Source: Microbacteriaceae bacterium (GTDB taxonomy: Bacteria > Actinomycetota > Actinomycetes > Actinomycetales > Microbacteriaceae). Taken from it: 7,203 nt of DNA. The position numbers were made by a program, and so were the translations under genes. The notes under the pieces are model-generated. The model did not search any database, was not told where the DNA came from, and worked only from the letters and a program-made list of their open reading frames with translations. The stretch covers positions 1-7,203 of the forward strand of contig JAODLU010000069.1 of NCBI GenBank assembly GCA_025464125.1, given 5' to 3'. Shown here one piece after another: positions 6,164 to 7,203 of the stretch (its first letter is position 1; each line of letters opens with the position of its first letter).

Positions 6164-7203
6164 TCAGCCGCCGACCGGCAGTATCAGCTCGCCTGAAGGA
6201 TGCGGTGGCAGTCCGCGGCGTCGCTGCAGCAGCGCGCTGGCGACCGCGAGCGCGAGACCCGGCACGCAGAGCAGAAGGCCGATCCAGGTCGGCGAGAGGT
6301 AGCCGAGGCCAGCCGCGATAGTCACACCGCCGAGGTACGCGCCGAGGCTGTTGCCGATATTGAGCGACGCGTGGTTGGCTGCCGCGGCCAGCGTCTGGCT
6401 GTCGCCCGCGACATCCATGAGCCTGGTCTGGATCGACGGCGAGAGACCGGATGCCGCGAACCCGGTGAGGAACGTGAATACGAGCAGCCCGGCTACCGTG
6501 TGGGCAGTGAGCCCGAGCCCGGTGAGTGCGACAAGGAACACTCCGAAGAACGCGAAGATCGACCTCATCACATTGCGATCTGCCGCCCAGCCGCCAACGA
6601 AGTTTCCGATAGTCATACCCGTGCCGACGACGGCCAGCACGATCGGCACGAAGGCGGCGCCGAGCTGCGTGACCTCTGTGACGACAGGCGAGATGTAGGT
6701 GTACACGGCGAAGAAGCCGCCGAACCCTATTGCGCCGATGAGCAGGGCGAGCCACACCTGCGCTCGCGCGAACGCTCTCAGCTCACTACGCATTGTCGCG
6801 TTGGGATTGCCTGCCTGCAGCGGAACGAAGAACGCGATCGCGACGAAGGTGATGGCGAAGATCGCCGCAACAGCCAGGTAGGCCACTCGCCAGCTGGTCT
6901 GCTGGCCGAGGAAGGTGATCGCCGGCACACCGATGATGTTCGCGATGGTGAGCCCCGACATGACGATCGCTACGCCTTTGCCGCGTTTGCCTGGCCCCAT
7001 GAGTTCAGCGGCGACTAGGGCGGCGACTCCGAAGTACGCGCCGTGCGGCAGGCCGGCCACGAAACGGGCGATGAGAACGAGCCCGAAGCTTGGCAGCTGG
7101 GCAGAGGCGATCGTGCCGACGGTGAACGCCGCGGCGAGCTCGAGCAGCAGCTGCTTTCTCGGAAAGCGGGCCGACAGCGCGGCGATCGTCGGAGCGCCGA
7201 CCA
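6164..7203 (-). CDS. MFS transporter, AraJ/Cmx-like DHA1 group, 5'-truncated by window edge
   Basis: Major facilitator superfamily antiporter, inner membrane, probably a drug or metabolite efflux pump. 345 C-terminal residues are visible (first full codon at 7201-7199, stop TGA at 6166-6164). Against a usual length of about 400, some 50-60 N-terminal residues (TM1 and most of TM2) are missing. The visible part starts at the TM2-TM3 loop with a motif-A remnant, SARFPRK (residues 10-16). It continues with the TM4 Arg in RFVAGLPHG (46-54). TM5 has the motif-C-like stretch GLTIANIIGVPAITFLG followed by SWR (83-105), which is characteristic of the AraJ / chloramphenicol-exporter branch. Roughly ten hydrophobic segments follow in the expected pattern, ending in a short basic, proline-rich tail (RRRGLPPHP). 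A GTG at 7060 is internal, not the start. The gene is convergent with RR2, so co-transcription with the signalling genes is excluded. The substrate cannot be told from sequence. Confidence 0.9.
   Translation of the reverse strand, partial: VGAPTIAALSARFPRKQLLLELAAAFTVGTIASAQLPSFGLVLIARFVAGLPHGAYFGVAALVAAELMGPGKRGKGVAIVMSGLTIANIIGVPAITFLGQQTSWRVAYLAVAAIFAITFVAIAFFVPLQAGNPNATMRSELRAFARAQVWLALLIGAIGFGGFFAVYTYISPVVTEVTQLGAAFVPIVLAVVGTGMTIGNFVGGWAADRNVMRSIFAFFGVFLVALTGLGLTAHTVAGLLVFTFLTGFAASGLSPSIQTRLMDVAGDSQTLAAAANHASLNIGNSLGAYLGGVTIAAGLGYLSPTWIGLLLCVPGLALAVASALLQRRRGLPPHPSGELILPVGG

Noticed and set aside
6200..7018. Plus-strand open frame of 272 codons opposite the MFS gene
   Set aside because: Extremely Glu/Arg/Asp-rich translation without a fold signature; it is the complement of hydrophobic membrane-segment codons.
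1..7203. Mobile elements, CRISPR arrays, tRNA or rRNA
   Set aside because: No transposase-like frame, regular repeat/spacer pattern or cloverleaf/rRNA-like sequence was seen by eye on either strand.

Overview
The window is high-GC DNA with GTG starts, Shine-Dalgarno sites of the AGGA/AAGGGG type and protein sequences typical of Actinomycetota. The MetX N-terminus and the style of the two-component proteins suggest a member of the Microbacteriaceae or a close relative. That placement is an inference from sequence character, not a database result.

Layout, left to right. (1) Positions 2-829, plus strand: the C-terminal two thirds of an O-acetylhomoserine sulfhydrylase (MetY). (2) A 96-nt gap holds a strong 12-bp hairpin. 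(3) Positions 926-2134, plus: homoserine O-acetyltransferase (MetX). These two enzymes together make homocysteine by direct sulfhydrylation. (4) Positions 2223-6139, plus: a four-gene signalling island. It contains a NarL/LuxR-type response regulator (RR1), a six-TM sensor histidine kinase with a full set of catalytic motifs (HK1), a second six-TM protein of the same architecture that has lost the catalytic motifs (HK2, a pseudokinase), and a second response regulator (RR2). HK1 and HK2 overlap by 4 nt (GTGA), and RR2 follows HK2 after 37 nt. RR1 lies upstream of HK1, separated by a 98-nt gap with two mutually exclusive hairpins. (5) Positions 6164-7203, minus: the 3' part of an MFS efflux-type transporter (AraJ/Cmx-like DHA1 group), convergent with RR2 and running off the right edge.

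How the genes work together. metY and metX are housekeeping methionine biosynthesis genes. The signalling island looks like a duplicated two-component system in which one kinase copy has become a non-catalytic partner. The simplest model is that HK1 carries the phosphorylation chemistry, HK2 acts as a membrane sensor or allosteric partner in a hetero-complex, and RR1 and RR2 read the output. RR1 and RR2 have very similar DNA-binding helices, so they may share target sites. The signal and target genes cannot be read from the sequence.

The most unusual element is the intact-kinase/pseudokinase pair flanked by two paralogous regulators. The regulators also share an atypical loop after the phospho-acceptor Asp. 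No mobile element, CRISPR array, tRNA or rRNA was seen.
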